Source of the DNA: JANXQG01 sp963719885
GTDB taxonomy: Bacteria > Planctomycetota > Planctomycetia > Pirellulales > Thermoguttaceae
DNA: 64,000 bases
Direction: 5' to 3'
Assembly: GCA_963719885.1 (NCBI GenBank)
Contig: CAVRDP010000035.1
Span: 62,001 to 126,000, forward strand
The translations under genes were made by a program, and so were the position numbers. Below the pieces are notes generated by a model. The model did not search any database and had not been told where the DNA came from. It saw only the letters and a list, made by a program, of their open reading frames with translations. Positions 1 to 10,140 of the stretch are shown one piece after another (position 1 is the stretch's first letter; the number at the start of each line of letters is the position of its first letter).

Positions 1-1515
1 GTCGTCAAGACCCTGGAGGAAAGCGCCTGGGGCATGTTCACGATCGTGGCCACCATCCCCGCGGCGCTGGTGACGGGATTCTGGATGTACAAGATCCGGC
101 CGGGCCGAGTGGGCGAGGCCTCGATCATCGGCATGGTCCTGGTCTTTCTGGCGGTGATCTTCGGCAAGCTGTTCGATGATTCCTCCTTGAGAACGCTGCT
201 GGTTTTCCAGGAACATCAGTTAGCGGTCATCCTGCCGGTCTATGCAGCCATCGTTTCGATCCTGCCGGTCTGGGTGCTGTTGTGTCCACGGGGCTACCTG
301 AGCTCGTACATGAAAGTCGGCGTCATCGTCCTTATGGCCTTCGGCATCCTGGCCGCCCATCCCCTGTTGAAGATGCCGGCCCTGACTCCCTACATCCACG
401 GCGGCGGCCCGGTGGTCTCCGGCAGCGTCTGGCCCTTCGTGACGATCGTGATCATGTGCGGGGCCTTGTCCGGTTTCCATGCCCTGATCGCCTCGGGCAC
501 GACGCCCAAGATGGTCAACAAGGAATCGGATATTCGTTCCATCGGTTACGGGGCCATGCTCGTCGAAGGCATGGTTTCCATCACCGCCTTGATTGCCGCC
601 TGCGCCCTGGAACCGGGCGACTACTTCAAGATCAATACGCAGCCGGAGAAGTACGCGGCCCTGGTTCAGCAGGCAAAACCGGAAGACCAATGGATGCTGC
701 ATCCCGTGCAATTCGACGAATTGAAACAGGATGCCGGCATCGAAGAGAAACTCGAGGGCCGCACCGCCGGCGCCGTGACGCTGGCCCTGGGAATGGCCAA
801 AATCCTCACCACTCTGCCCGGCATGAAATCGCTGATGGCCTACCTCTATCACTTCCTCATCATGTTCGAGGTGCTGTTCATCCTCACCTTGCTGGAGACC
901 GGCACCCGCGTTGCCCGCTTTATCGTGGAAGAAACCATCGGGCAATCGGGCACCCTTCCCGCGGGTACGCAGGAGCCCAGCTCATGGTCGGCGGGCGCCG
1001 CCGACCGCCACGAAACGTCCTGGTTGTGGAAATGGTCGTTGAACATCGGGGCCAGCGTGGCCGTTTGTTTCTGCTGGGGCTATCTCCTTTATACGGGCAA
1101 CATCGACCGTCTTTGGCGGATGATGGGCATTGCCAACCAACTTCTGGCCACGATCGGCCTGGCCGTGGGTACGACCTACCTGCTTCTCCACGCGCGCAAG
1201 CGAGTCTATGCCCTCTGCACGGCGATTCCATTTGTGCTGGTCGTGGCGAGCGTGTTCGCGGCCGGAATCCTGAGCATCGGCTCGTGGTGGCAGGAAGTCG
1301 GCTCGCTGAAGGACCGCTTGGCAAGCCCGGGACTGTTGGCAGAAGCGGCCGAGGGCCTCCGCCTGCAGGTCTTTTCGGTGGAGTTGACGTGTGTCATGGC
1401 AGCCGCCATGCTGGCCCTCTCGGCAGTCGTTGTCGTCGATTCGTTGCGGCGCTGGTACCTTATACTGGGTGCTCCCTCAACACAACAGGTGGAACTGGCA
1501 GGAAGGGTGGCATAA
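1..1515 (+). CDS. cstA: CstA-family carbon starvation transporter, C-terminal part
   Basis: The window opens inside this gene: the frame is open from base 1 without a start, so about 504 C-terminal residues are visible. CstA proteins are multi-pass inner-membrane transporters for pyruvate or peptides used when carbon is scarce (family knowledge). Seen here are many hydrophobic segments, the CstA-like stretch SGFHALIASGTTPKMVNKE and, later, LLETGTRVARFIVEE. The TAA stop is followed after two bases by the GTG start of an amino-acid permease, so the two are probably co-transcribed. There is no frame break in the visible part. Confidence 0.93.
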   Translation, partial: VVKTLEESAWGMFTIVATIPAALVTGFWMYKIRPGRVGEASIIGMVLVFLAVIFGKLFDDSSLRTLLVFQEHQLAVILPVYAAIVSILPVWVLLCPRGYLSSYMKVGVIVLMAFGILAAHPLLKMPALTPYIHGGGPVVSGSVWPFVTIVIMCGALSGFHALIASGTTPKMVNKESDIRSIGYGAMLVEGMVSITALIAACALEPGDYFKINTQPEKYAALVQQAKPEDQWMLHPVQFDELKQDAGIEEKLEGRTAGAVTLALGMAKILTTLPGMKSLMAYLYHFLIMFEVLFILTLLETGTRVARFIVEETIGQSGTLPAGTQEPSSWSAGAADRHETSWLWKWSLNIGASVAVCFCWGYLLYTGNIDRLWRMMGIANQLLATIGLAVGTTYLLLHARKRVYALCTAIPFVLVVASVFAAGILSIGSWWQEVGSLKDRLASPGLLAEAAEGLRLQVFSVELTCVMAAAMLALSAVVVVDSLRRWYLILGAPSTQQVELAGRVA

Positions 1516-1517
1516 TT

Positions 1518-3512
1518 GTGAACTGGAAGAAGATTTTCGCCCGGAAGGACCTGGAAGCGCTGCTGGCTGAGGCGGCCGGCGAGCATCGCCTGCACCGCGT
1601 GCTGGGCGCCTGGTCGCTGACGGCGCTGGGTATCGGCTGCATCATCGGCGCGGGGATTTTCGTCATGACCGGCCGGGCCGCCGCCCAGGACGCCGGGCCG
1701 GCCGTGGTGCTCTCCTATGCCGTTGCCGGCCTGGGTTGCGTCGTGGCCGCGCTGTGCTATGCGGAATTCGCCGCCATGGCTCCCGTGGCCGGCAGCGCCT
1801 ACACCTATGCCTACACGACACTTGGGGAAATCTTCGCCTGGATCATCGGCTGGGACCTGATCCTGGAATACGCCATGGGCTGCGCCACGGTCGCCTCGGC
1901 CTGGACTCACTATTTCAACGTGCTGCTGGAGTCGCTCGGTCTCCGCCCGGTCCCTGCCGCGCTCTCCCACGACCCCTTCTGGTCCAAGGGCAACATTCAT
2001 GGCATCTTCAATCTCCCCTCGGTCGTCATCATGGGCCTGGTGACCGTCGTGCTGGTCATCGGCATCCGCGAGAGCGCCCGCACCAACGCCACCCTCGTCC
2101 TGGCCAAGTTGGCCGTCGTGCTCTTCGTCATCGCCGTCGGCTGGGGCTACGTCAAGCGTAGCAATTGGACGGAAGTCTCCGTGGCTCGCCGGGCCTTGCC
2201 GCAGGAAAAGAAGCTCATCCCCAAGGAGGTCGACGCGTATCTCGATGCCGTGCGGGACGTGGAGCGGGCCGCCGAGCGCTACCCGGGGCTCATTCCGGGG
2301 GAGATGAAGAAACAACTCGCGGGCACCATGTATCCATGGTCGGCGGCCGACGATACCGGCGACGGCGCGGGAACCCTCAAGAAACAGGTGGTCGCCAGCT
2401 ACCGCATCCAGCGTCAGCAGGAAGAGATTGCCCGGCTTGAGCGGGAAGGCAAGCTTTCCACGGCACTCGCGCAAGGCCGAGTTGCAAGACCTGACGAAAC
2501 GCCTCGCGGCCGACCTGCCGCAAACGGCCGACCAACGGCAGGCCGTGGCGGACATCCTCGCCCAAGTCGAGAGCAAGCGCAAGCGGCCGAAGCCGAATCG
2601 TGGGGCATGTTGGGCCTGCTGGGGCTCAATCGTTGGCTGGTACCCATCGATGACGCCACCCGCAGCCCGTTCATGCCCTACGGCCTCTCGGGCCTGATGC
2701 TCGGGGCGTCGATCGTTTTTTTCGCCTTCATCGGCTTCGATTCCATCTCGACCCACGCCGAGGAGGCCCGTCGCCCGCAACGCGACGTGCCCATCGGCAT
2801 CCTCGTCTCGCTCTCGGTCTGCACCGTCTTGTACATCCTGGTGGCGGCCGTGGTGACGGGCATGGTCCCCTATCCCGAGATCAACACGGAGGCCCCCATC
2901 GCCGCGGCTTTTGCCCAGCAGGCGACGGCCGAGGGCAGCCTTCTGCCCAGGATCTGGGCCGGAATCATCGCCGTCGGCGGCCTGGCCGGCATGACCAGCG
3001 TGCTCCTGGTGCTCTTCCTCAGCCAGGCGCGGATCTTCATGGCCATGTCCCGCGACGGGCTGCTCCCGCAGATTTTCAGCACGGTCCACCCGCGCTTCCG
3101 CACGCCGCACATCGCCACCATGGTGACGGGCGTGGTGATTTGCATCACTGCCGCGCTGACGCCCATCTACAAGCTGGAAGAAATGGTCAACATCGGCACG
3201 CTCATGGCCTTTGCCATGGTCTGCGGAGCGGTCCTCGTGCTGCGGGCGCGGCGGCCGGATGCCACGCGGCCCTTCCGTTGCCCGCTGCTGTTCGTCGTCG
3301 CCCCGCTGGGTATTCTGCTCAACGTGCTGCTGATGCTTTTCCTCCCCCTGGACACCTGGCTGCGGCTGGTCATCTGGCTGGCGGTTGGCTTGATGATCTA
3401 CTTCACCTATAGCCTTCGTCATAGCCACTTGGCCAAGCACTTGATGCAAGAGATCAGCATGCCGCGAAAGGAAGTCACCGGCACGCAGTTCGATGCGGAA
3501 GTGGTGGAATAG
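1518..3512 (+). CDS. APC-family amino acid permease with a large hydrophilic insertion; two compensating frame breaks
   Basis: Inner-membrane amino acid/polyamine permease. The GTG start sits behind AGGAAGGGTGG and two bases after the cstA stop. The N-terminal core has the APC signature GIGCIIGAGIFVMTGRAA, and the second half has FFAFIGFDSISTHAEEA. Between the first membrane half and that second half lies a charged, coiled-coil-like loop of about 150 residues, which is unusual for the family. The loop contains the residues AGTMYPWSAA, encoded by a copy of the dispersed hairpin (2320-2342). Near 2470 the frame must shift by +1 and near 2578 by +2; between them the better coding frame reads KAELQDLTKRLAADLPQ. 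These are probably sequence indels. The specific substrate cannot be read from sequence. Confidence 0.88.
   Translation: MNWKKIFARKDLEALLAEAAGEHRLHRVLGAWSLTALGIGCIIGAGIFVMTGRAAAQDAGPAVVLSYAVAGLGCVVAALCYAEFAAMAPVAGSAYTYAYTTLGEIFAWIIGWDLILEYAMGCATVASAWTHYFNVLLESLGLRPVPAALSHDPFWSKGNIHGIFNLPSVVIMGLVTVVLVIGIRESARTNATLVLAKLAVVLFVIAVGWGYVKRSNWTEVSVARRALPQEKKLIPKEVDAYLDAVRDVERAAERYPGLIPGEMKKQLAGTMYPWSAADDTGDGAGTLKKQVVASYRIQRQQEEIARLEREGKLSTALAQGRVARPDETPRGRPAANGRPTAGRGGHPRPSREQAQAAEAESWGMLGLLGLNRWLVPIDDATRSPFMPYGLSGLMLGASIVFFAFIGFDSISTHAEEARRPQRDVPIGILVSLSVCTVLYILVAAVVTGMVPYPEINTEAPIAAAFAQQATAEGSLLPRIWAGIIAVGGLAGMTSVLLVLFLSQARIFMAMSRDGLLPQIFSTVHPRFRTPHIATMVTGVVICITAALTPIYKLEEMVNIGTLMAFAMVCGAVLVLRARRPDATRPFRCPLLFVVAPLGILLNVLLMLFLPLDTWLRLVIWLAVGLMIYFTYSLRHSHLAKHLMQEISMPRKEVTGTQFDAEVVE
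2320..2342 (+). repeat. GTAC-core hairpin element, copy A1 (inside APC permease gene)
   Basis: Arms ACCATG and CATGGT enclose loop TATC, with flanks CGGGC and CG. It is read in frame as GTMYPWS. With copy A2 it shares 29 of 30 bases, extending into GGCGG on the right. Confidence 0.75.
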
Positions 3513-3631
3513 ATACCGTTTATTCCGCCTGCGCAAACTTTGCCGGCACGCTCCGTCAAAATCACACGAAGGTTCGGTTGCTAGCATTGCCAACTTGAAA
3601 AATCTTTGCTTCACGTAACTCATTACTGGGC

Positions 3632-3637
3632 TATAAT
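3632..3637 (+). promoter_or_regulatory. possible -10 box upstream of the YTV-repeat gene
   Basis: A perfect TATAAT stands in an AT-rich stretch about 135 bases upstream of the YTV gene start. No convincing -35 box lies at 16-18 bases, so this is only a weak promoter suggestion. Confidence 0.3.
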
Positions 3638-3772
3638 TAACGAGTCAATCTATAAAAAACATCGCCGGATACCATTTGCAGTTTTTCCTTCTATCTGGCA
3701 CATTAGGTCTTAAGGGGACATAACGTCGCGCCGCATTGCGGTGCTAGCAAAGCTTGATCGAGGTGGACCGAC

Positions 3773-5285
3773 ATGAACGCTATTCGCATTTCCGTGTTGC
3801 TGGGCGGCGGCTTGATTTGGACGGCCGCGGCCGCAGCCCAGGATGTTTATTCGCCCGCCGGGTGCATGAGCTGCCAGGGCCGCGAGTACCGGCTGGTCTA
3901 TCAGACGCAGTACGAGCAGCGTCAGACGACCGCCTATCGCCTCGAGTACGAAACGCAGTACGAAGAGCGTCATGAGACGCGTTACCGGCCCGTCTGGGAG
4001 ACCGCCGTGCATGAGCGGCACTACACGGTTTCCAAGCCGATTCTGGAAACGGCCGAACGGGAAGAGCGGGTGACCGTGATGAAGCCCGTTTGCGAAACCC
4101 AGGTCCGCGATGAAAGCTATGACAGCGTGCAATATGTCCAGGAAACGGCCGAGCGCGAGGAACGCTACATCGTCAATCAGCCGGTCACGGAAACGGCCGA
4201 ACGGGAAGAATGTTACACGGTCCAGCACCCGGTGGTCCAAACCGTCTACCGCCCCCAGTGCCGCACGGTGATGCAGCCCGTCGTCACGCAACAGACGCAA
4301 CTCGTCGATCAGGGCTGCTATCGCGACCAGGTGACCTACAAGCCGAGTTGGTGGCAGCATCAGTTGACGTGGCAGGGCGCCGGTTGCGCGGTCGATCCGG
4401 TCACGGGGCAGACCGTTTACCAGCGCCGGGCTCTTTTGGGTGCCCGTCAATCGCGGCACCTACGAGGTGGCCCGCGTGTGGCAGCCGAACGTCGTCGCCC
4501 ACCAGGTCCAGCAGGTGCAGTACATGCCGCAAACGGTCACCGAGCAAGTTCCCGTCCAGGTCACCAGCTATCAGTCCGAGCAAGTCGTTCGCAAGGTGCC
4601 GTACCAGACCTGCCGCATCGTGCAGCAGGAGATGGTGCGGAAGGTCCCTTACACCGTCAGCCGTCCCGTCGTCCAGCACGTCGAGCGGAAAGTGCCGGTG
4701 CACGTCTATCGGATGGTTGCCGAGGAGCAGGTCCGCAGAATACCCTATCAGACCTGCCGCATGGTCCAGGAAGAGCGCGTCGAACAGGTGCCGACCCAGG
4801 TCTGCCGGATGGAGGCTTATGAGCAAACGATCCAGATTCCCCGCGTCGTGGAGAAGCGGATCCCGGTGACGTGCAACTACACCGTGCCGCACGTGCAGTG
4901 CTATCGCGTGCCGGTCGACGACTGCTGCGCGGCCCCCGATTGCGGCGACTCTGATGTCAGGCTGCCGTCGAGTTCGGGTTGCTGCGACGCCACGGTCAGC
5001 AGCGGCGCGGCCGCGACCTCGGCGGGCGGCAGCGGCATGACGTTCGCCCCAGCTCCAACGCCGGCGCCCGCCCCGACGACTTCCAGTCCGTCGAACGCCG
5101 ACAAGAAGCCGGAATTACCGGCGAGAGATTCGCGTCCGGCTGAGGGTTCGCAGAAGTACCGCCCGTCGACGGAAAACGGCGGCACGGGGGTAGCCCCGCC
5201 GGCCTCATCGTCCGGATCGTCGACGTCCGGCTTGAACATTCCGCCGATGGCGCCGGTGCCTGCGGCTACGAGCAGCGGACGTTGA
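3773..5285 (+). CDS. secreted YTV-repeat protein (frame break near 4427)
   Basis: Planctomycete YTV-domain protein of unknown function, probably exported. It starts at an ATG followed by a signal peptide (MNAIRISVLLGGGLIW... then an Ala-rich cleavage region). The mature part is a long run of about 20-residue repeats of the type YTVxKPxxETxxRE, such as HYTVSKPILETAEREE, continuing after the break as VPYQTCRxVQEExV units. The C-terminus is Ser/Pro/Thr-rich and disordered. At about 4424-4430 the frame moves by +1: upstream reads QRR, downstream GLFWVPVNRGTYEV. Restoring one lost CG dinucleotide joins both parts. Regular spacing of Tyr, Val and paired charges suggests an extended surface or cross-linked structure (inference). 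Confidence 0.85.
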
Positions 5286-5332
5286 GAAACCGAGAGGCTT
5301 TCCGGAAAGCGTACATCTCGGATCCCAATCTC

Positions 5333-6283
5333 ATGAGCGAGCAAGGTTCCGAGCCTGAGCCAGGTTCCGAAGAGCAACAGGAGACGGTCCAGCGACTCTA
5401 CACGCCTGCGATGCTTGCGGAGTTGCTGAACGTTCCGATTGCCACAATTCGCCGCTGGCATCGCCGCAAGTTGATCGCGGCCCATCAGGAAGTGCGGCGG
5501 TTGCCGTACTTCGACGTTCCCGAAGTGGCCACGGCCCAACGGCTGGCCCAACTCTTCCGCGCGGGCGTTTCGCTGCAGAACATTGAAAAAAAGGTGGCCG
5601 AACTGGCCGGCTTGTTGCCCGGCGTCGAGCGTCCCTTGCTTCAGCCCTCGGTTGTCGTCCAAGGGCAAAGCATCCTGGTCCGCCAAGGCGATGGGCTGGT
5701 CGAGGCCGGCGGCCAGTTTCGTTTCGACTTCGAAAGCAGCGGGCTTCCGCCGCCTGCGGTTTCGCCGGAGGCTGACGTTGCGCCACCCCCCGCAGCGGCC
5801 GTCGGTGTGTTGCGCTCCGTGGAAGACGTATCCGTCTCTGCCGAGCAAATGCGCAGCCTGGCCGCCGAGTTGGAAGATGACGGTCGCTTGTCCGAGGCGG
5901 CCAATCTGCACCGTGCGGCGATGGCGGCGGCCGGCCCCGACCCGGAAGGTTGTTTCCGGCTTGCCGAGTTGCTCTATCGCCAGGGCGACTTGGGCGGTGC
6001 GCGGGAACGCTACCACATGGCCATCGAACTCGACGAAGACTACGTCGAGGCCCGTGCGAACCTCGGCTGCGTGTTGGCCGAGACGGGCCAGCGCGAGTTG
6101 GCGATCGCGGCCTTCGAAGGCGCCCTGCGTTATCACCCCGACTATGCCGACGCCCATTATCACCTGGCCCGCATGCTCGATGACATGGGACATCAGTTGA
6201 CCGCCGAGCAACATTGGCGGAAATTCCTCGCCCTGGCGCCCGACAGCCCTTGGGCGGTTGAAGCGGCCCAGCGGCTGAAGTAG
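5333..6283 (+). CDS. MerR-type HTH protein with C-terminal TPR repeats
   Basis: Probable DNA-binding regulator. Residues about 20-80 form a MerR-like winged helix (RLYTPAMLAELLNVPIATI, then RRWHRRKLI). A proline-rich linker follows, then about four tetratricopeptide repeats near residues 180-310, with consensus spacing in VEARANLGCVLAETGQ and DAHYHLARMLDDMG. I chose the ATG at 5333; a TTG at 5282 overlaps the preceding gene and would add 17 poorly conserved residues. No MerR effector-binding domain is visible, so the TPRs probably mediate protein contact instead. Related MerR-HTH/TPR proteins are common in planctomycetes; the target is unknown. Confidence 0.82.
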   Translation: MSEQGSEPEPGSEEQQETVQRLYTPAMLAELLNVPIATIRRWHRRKLIAAHQEVRRLPYFDVPEVATAQRLAQLFRAGVSLQNIEKKVAELAGLLPGVERPLLQPSVVVQGQSILVRQGDGLVEAGGQFRFDFESSGLPPPAVSPEADVAPPPAAAVGVLRSVEDVSVSAEQMRSLAAELEDDGRLSEAANLHRAAMAAAGPDPEGCFRLAELLYRQGDLGGARERYHMAIELDEDYVEARANLGCVLAETGQRELAIAAFEGALRYHPDYADAHYHLARMLDDMGHQLTAEQHWRKFLALAPDSPWAVEAAQRLK

Positions 6284-6360
6284 GGTGGGCCGAGTGAAAC
6301 GAGTCCCACCATCTTTCGGCGTTTTTCTTGGTGGGACTCGTTTCCCTCGGCCCACCCTAC
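6280..6360. repeat. long intergenic inverted repeat, GTAGGGTGGGCCGAG type
   Basis: Arms of about 32 bases beginning GTAGGGTGGGCCGAG and ending in its complement CTCGGCCCACCCTAC enclose a 17-base T-rich loop. It lies directly behind the HTH/TPR stop and could terminate transcription. The form is that of a dispersed intergenic repeat. Confidence 0.8.
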
Positions 6361-6373
6361 TCGTACTCCGGAA

Positions 6374-7117
6374 GTGTCCAAAATGAATTTCTCCTGGCCC
6401 ATGCCGCCCGCCGAGATCGACTTGCCTGCCGGCGAGATCCACCTCTGGTCTGCGCGGCTGGATCCGCCCGGGAATTTGCTGCGGCAGTGCGCGAGCCTGC
6501 TATCCGAGGATGAGCGTCATCGGGCCGAGCGGTTTCGGACCGGATCGCTGCAAGACCGCTATGTTGCCGGCCGCGGAACATTGCGGACTCTGCTTGGCCG
6601 ATATCTTCGCACGGACCCCGCATCCCTCGTGTTGAACTATCAATCCCACGGCAAGCCGGACCTTGGTCCGCCGTGGAATGCCCATGGGGTGAAGTTTAAT
6701 GTGTCGCATTCGCATGGGCTGGCCGTCTATGCATTCACGCGGGACAACGAGATCGGGGTCGACGTCGAGCGCGTTCGGCCGATGCCCAACGCGGAGGAGT
6801 TGGTGAAAAGGTTCTTCTCGCCGGAAGAAATACAGCAGTGGCAGCAGATGCCGGCCAAGCGGCAGTTGCGGGCCTTTTTCCAAGGTTGGACGCGGAAGGA
6901 GGCCTGGCTGAAGGCTATGGGCAGCGGGCTCTCGTTTCCGCTCGACCAATTCTGCGTGACCCTGGATGGTCCCGCCCAGGTGTTATCGATTCGCGGCGAC
7001 ACGGACGAAGCGGCCCAATGGCGGCTGGAAAGCTGCGAGCCGTGCGACGGCTATGTGGCGGCCGTGGCAATGCGGGGGAAAGCGGGGACTGTGAGAAGCT
7101 GGCGGTTTGGGGAGTGA
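6374..7117 (+). CDS. 4'-phosphopantetheinyl transferase, Sfp type
   Basis: Transfers 4'-phosphopantetheine from CoA to a serine of carrier proteins (fatty acid, polyketide or peptide synthesis). All family motifs are present: GKPDLG and VKFNVSHSHGLAVYAF, the Mg-binding IGVDVERVRPM near residue 125, and FFQGWTRKEAWLKAMGSG near residue 175. The length of 247 residues is normal. It starts at GTG 6374 or ATG 6383. No synthase gene lies nearby, so this may be the housekeeping activator of acyl carrier protein. Confidence 0.9.
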   Translation: MSKMNFSWPMPPAEIDLPAGEIHLWSARLDPPGNLLRQCASLLSEDERHRAERFRTGSLQDRYVAGRGTLRTLLGRYLRTDPASLVLNYQSHGKPDLGPPWNAHGVKFNVSHSHGLAVYAFTRDNEIGVDVERVRPMPNAEELVKRFFSPEEIQQWQQMPAKRQLRAFFQGWTRKEAWLKAMGSGLSFPLDQFCVTLDGPAQVLSIRGDTDEAAQWRLESCEPCDGYVAAVAMRGKAGTVRSWRFGE

Positions 7118-7272
7118 TTTCTACATGATTCCTATGTCATGGAGGTCATGAAGTCGCATCCAGGCCTATAAGCCGAATTCCACCCAAGTCCGGCGCAGAA
7201 AAATCGAAAGAATTCCGAGAGGGGGGTAGACGACGTGTTAGGAGCCGTATAACATTAAGCTGACCAATCACC

Positions 7273-7329
7273 GTAGGATGGATTGGCAATCCGTCCCGGA
7301 AAAGACGACGGATTGCCAATCCGTCCTAC
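7273..7329. repeat. intergenic hairpin, GTAGGATGGATTGGCAATCC type
   Basis: A perfect 23-base inverted repeat (GTAGGATGGATTGGCAATCC and its complement) with an 11-base loop. It lies in the 416-base gap between the phosphopantetheinyl transferase and the next gene; I see no gene in that gap. Confidence 0.8.
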
Positions 7330-7533
7330 AAGCAACTCCGCAAATTATTGTTTAGGGTCGAGTTCTGCGAATTCATGCTCCCAGAGAACCCGCCGCGAGA
7401 AGTTTGAGCAGTCCCTACGAGCCTGGAGGGTTTCCGGATGTTCCCGAAGCGGTTTTGCGTCGTGTTAATGTCTGCTTCAGTTCTTTCTGCCATCCGCGCC
7501 ACTCTTCGCGAGAAACGGGAAAGAAACCCGAAC

Positions 7534-9748
7534 ATGCGTCGCCTCGCGCTGACCTGCCTCCTGCTTGTTTTGCCGCTCCCGCTGGCCTTCGCGGCCGAGC
7601 CGGCCGCTGAAACAACCGACGCACCGAAGACCGCGGCTGATTCCGCCCCCGAGCCGTACGATCCACACGCCCGTGCCGTCGATCGCGCCGTGCGCGCACT
7701 GCTGACGGCAATGAAGGGCAAAAACAGCGCGAAAGGCTATCCTTTTCCGTCCGATTTGTGGCACCACGAGGACGTCCAACAGCACTATTCCAAGAAAATG
7801 GTTGCCGAACCAGTTTACCAGTACGAAACGGTCGTTACTGCCCAACCCGTCACCGAAGGCACGCGCACCATGATGAAGATGCTGCCGGAGCGTCGCGCCG
7901 TCAAGCAGATTGGCACCCGGCAGGTCGAGAAAGAAGTGCGTGACCCCAAAGGGCGCATCGTCCGTGAGGAAAAACAATGGCTGCGGGGGCCAGGCCCGGA
8001 CGCGTACGAGTGGGAACCGGCTGGCTGGCTCGGCGACAACGCGATGGCCCTGAGCGCGCTGCTGCGCTGCGGGGTCAGCCCGGAGAAGGAACCGCTCCTG
8101 GCGAAACTCGCCGAGCATCTTTCGCAGCACATCGATACCTTTGGCGCGCCGGATTCGACGCGGGATTTGGCGTGGGCGATGATCGCGTTCGCGGAATACC
8201 CGGGCGGGTGCTATGGCCGCCACGTGGGGAGGCTGTATGGCCGCCTGCTTTCCGCGCAGCTTACTGAAGGGCCCGGCGAAGGGCTGTGGGGGCCGGTTTG
8301 CGTCAGCCCGGCGCGTGCTTCGCCGGGTTTGCGAGGAAATTCGCGACGGTCAATCGGGCCTTCAGCAGCCGGCCGCACCTCAGGGGGGAAGGGCGAACTT
8401 CACGCCCGCCCTCCCGCAGATGGCCGGCCCGCAGGGGCCGGGAGCCGGGATGGCCTTCAATCGGAACGGCCTGCCCGGCGGCATTCCGCCGCTCCAAACC
8501 CAGATCGAGGCCGGCCAGGAACGCCTGTTCACAACCTTCAACGCCGTTTCCATGTACGGTTCACGGTTTGCCCAGGCCACAGAATCCGTCTACCTCCGCA
8601 AGAACGTGCGCGGCGGGTACGAAAACGACATTTGTCTTCCGGGCTGGCCGCTCAATCTTTACCGCGAGATCACGGGCGACCTGGAGTCAACCGCGCTGGC
8701 GGCCTACGCATTGCGGATCGTTGCCGAGCGCTACGCCCTGCCGCCGAACATCGACTTTCCTCAGAACATTTCAATCACAACCGAGTTTTCCACCCGCGAG
8801 GCCTTGGCAGCCGCGCTAGTCGCCGTTGCCCAAGCACAGCGGAAAGACGGCAGTTGGGACGAGATGGTCGTTTGGCGGCCGGTCGACGAGTTTCGCAATG
8901 GCGCGGAGGGCCAGTTCGGTCCCGTCGTATTCTTGCCAAAACGCGTACCTTCGCAGTCGCCGCCCATCGCAACCGCCCAGGCATGCGCCGCGATGGAGGA
9001 CCTGCTTGCAGCATTGGACCACATCCGGCCCGCGAAGGCCGTCCGTTCCAGGTCGCATGCCGCACAAACCGCCAGGCGCGCCAGAGCCGCGAAACCGCCC
9101 AAGCCCATCAAGCTCGCCGATCCGGCGGAGTACCGTGAGCAGATCGCGAAGGGACGGCGACGCTTATTGGAGTTGATCGCCCAAGTTTTGAGTGACCAGG
9201 CCAAGGGGCTTGTGCCCGACGCAAATGCCCCTGAGCACGACAAAAAAACGGTCGGGCGCCGGCGGATGAGCGAGTTGGAGCAGATTGCGATCGATCCGGT
9301 CTGGGGCGGGATCGTGGAGCCCTATGCCATGGTCTGCCAACTGCGATTGAACGGGTCTGCGGGGCCGGCGGCTGTGGCCGGCGAGGGCGACCAAAACGAC
9401 CCTGCCGCGCAGACGTTCATCGCTTCGGCAGAATCGCTTCAGATGCCAGAAGGGCTTTGGCCGGGGCTGAATTACCGCCTGCAGTGGACGCCCAGCCTCC
9501 GCGAACGACTACTTTTCTTGACGGCGAATGCGCCGGCCGAGACACTCAGCACGAAACTCAAGCTATACCGGTTCGACGACAATGCCAACGAGCAGGACCG
9601 TTTGGCTACGGTCCACATGCTGCACTATCTGAGCGGGGCGCTGTCATCTCCGGCGCCGGCGAAGAGTTCGGCTGCTGGCGACAAACCGCACGGCACGCAC
9701 GAACGACCCCCGAGCGCAAAACGAGTGGCCGAAGGCCAAATGAAGTAA
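7534..9748 (+). CDS. exported protein, likely alpha/alpha-toroid (prenyltransferase-like repeats); frame break near 8292
   Basis: The function is not known. ATG 7534 is chosen because it begins a clean signal peptide (MRRLALTCLLLVLPLPLAFA); upstream ATGs at 7438 and 7468 give no better start. Several segments resemble squalene-cyclase/prenyltransferase repeats: WLGDNAMALSALLRCGVSP, LESTALAAYALRIVAERY and AALVAVAQAQRKDGSWDEM. A Pro/Gly/Gln-rich loop occurs near the break. At about 8288-8297, in a GGGGGCCGG run, the frame moves by +1; restoring a lost CG gives WGPRFAS and a continuous protein of about 739 residues. A structural scaffold or carbohydrate-active role is only inference. Confidence 0.65.
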
Positions 9749-9830
9749 TCACGACAATCCGTTGAAGCCACAGTCTCCGGCAAGATTCCTCAACCCGATC
9801 GCGGTCGAGCGTCTTGACGGCTGCCATCTT

Positions 9831-10140
9831 TCAATCTCGGGGCGAGTGGCACCCCGACTTCTCCGGGAGGGATGGGCCCCAAATCTTCGCCGTCCGCCCC
9901 ATGCTCCCCGTCGCCAGCAGCTTGCCGTCGGGGCTGAAGGCGATGCAGACGATTGGGTCCGCGTCCCCGCGGAAAGCGAACACCTCCTGTCCCTGGCTTG
10001 TCTCCCACAACCTGACCATCCCGTCCTCGCCGGCAGCCGCCAATCGCCTGCCGTCCGGGCTGAAGCATAGGCCCGCGTTATGATCGAGGTTCGGCTCGTC
10101 GCTCGGAATTATTTTTGAACTTATCCCTATGGGTGGTAAA
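9831..10140 (-). pseudogene. WD40-repeat protein remnant
   Basis: An open stretch on the minus strand encodes about one and a half WD40 repeats, with CFSPDGRRLAAAGEDGMVRL then IVCIAFSPDGKLLATGSM ending in KIW. There is no start codon with a ribosome site and no further repeats, so this is a decayed internal or C-terminal fragment of a longer beta-propeller gene. Confidence 0.6.

Noticed and set aside
1206..3623. An 805-codon open frame antisense to the permease
   Set aside because: Shadow frame, rich in Asp, Gly, His and Arg, with no ribosome site or homology.
4424..4430. Programmed ribosomal frameshift in the YTV gene
   Set aside because: No slippery heptamer or downstream pseudoknot is evident, and similar breaks occur in many unrelated genes, so sequence indel is more likely.
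4436..4450. GGGTGCCCG in the YTV gene as a hairpin half
   Set aside because: No matching left arm; it is part of the conserved WVPVN code.
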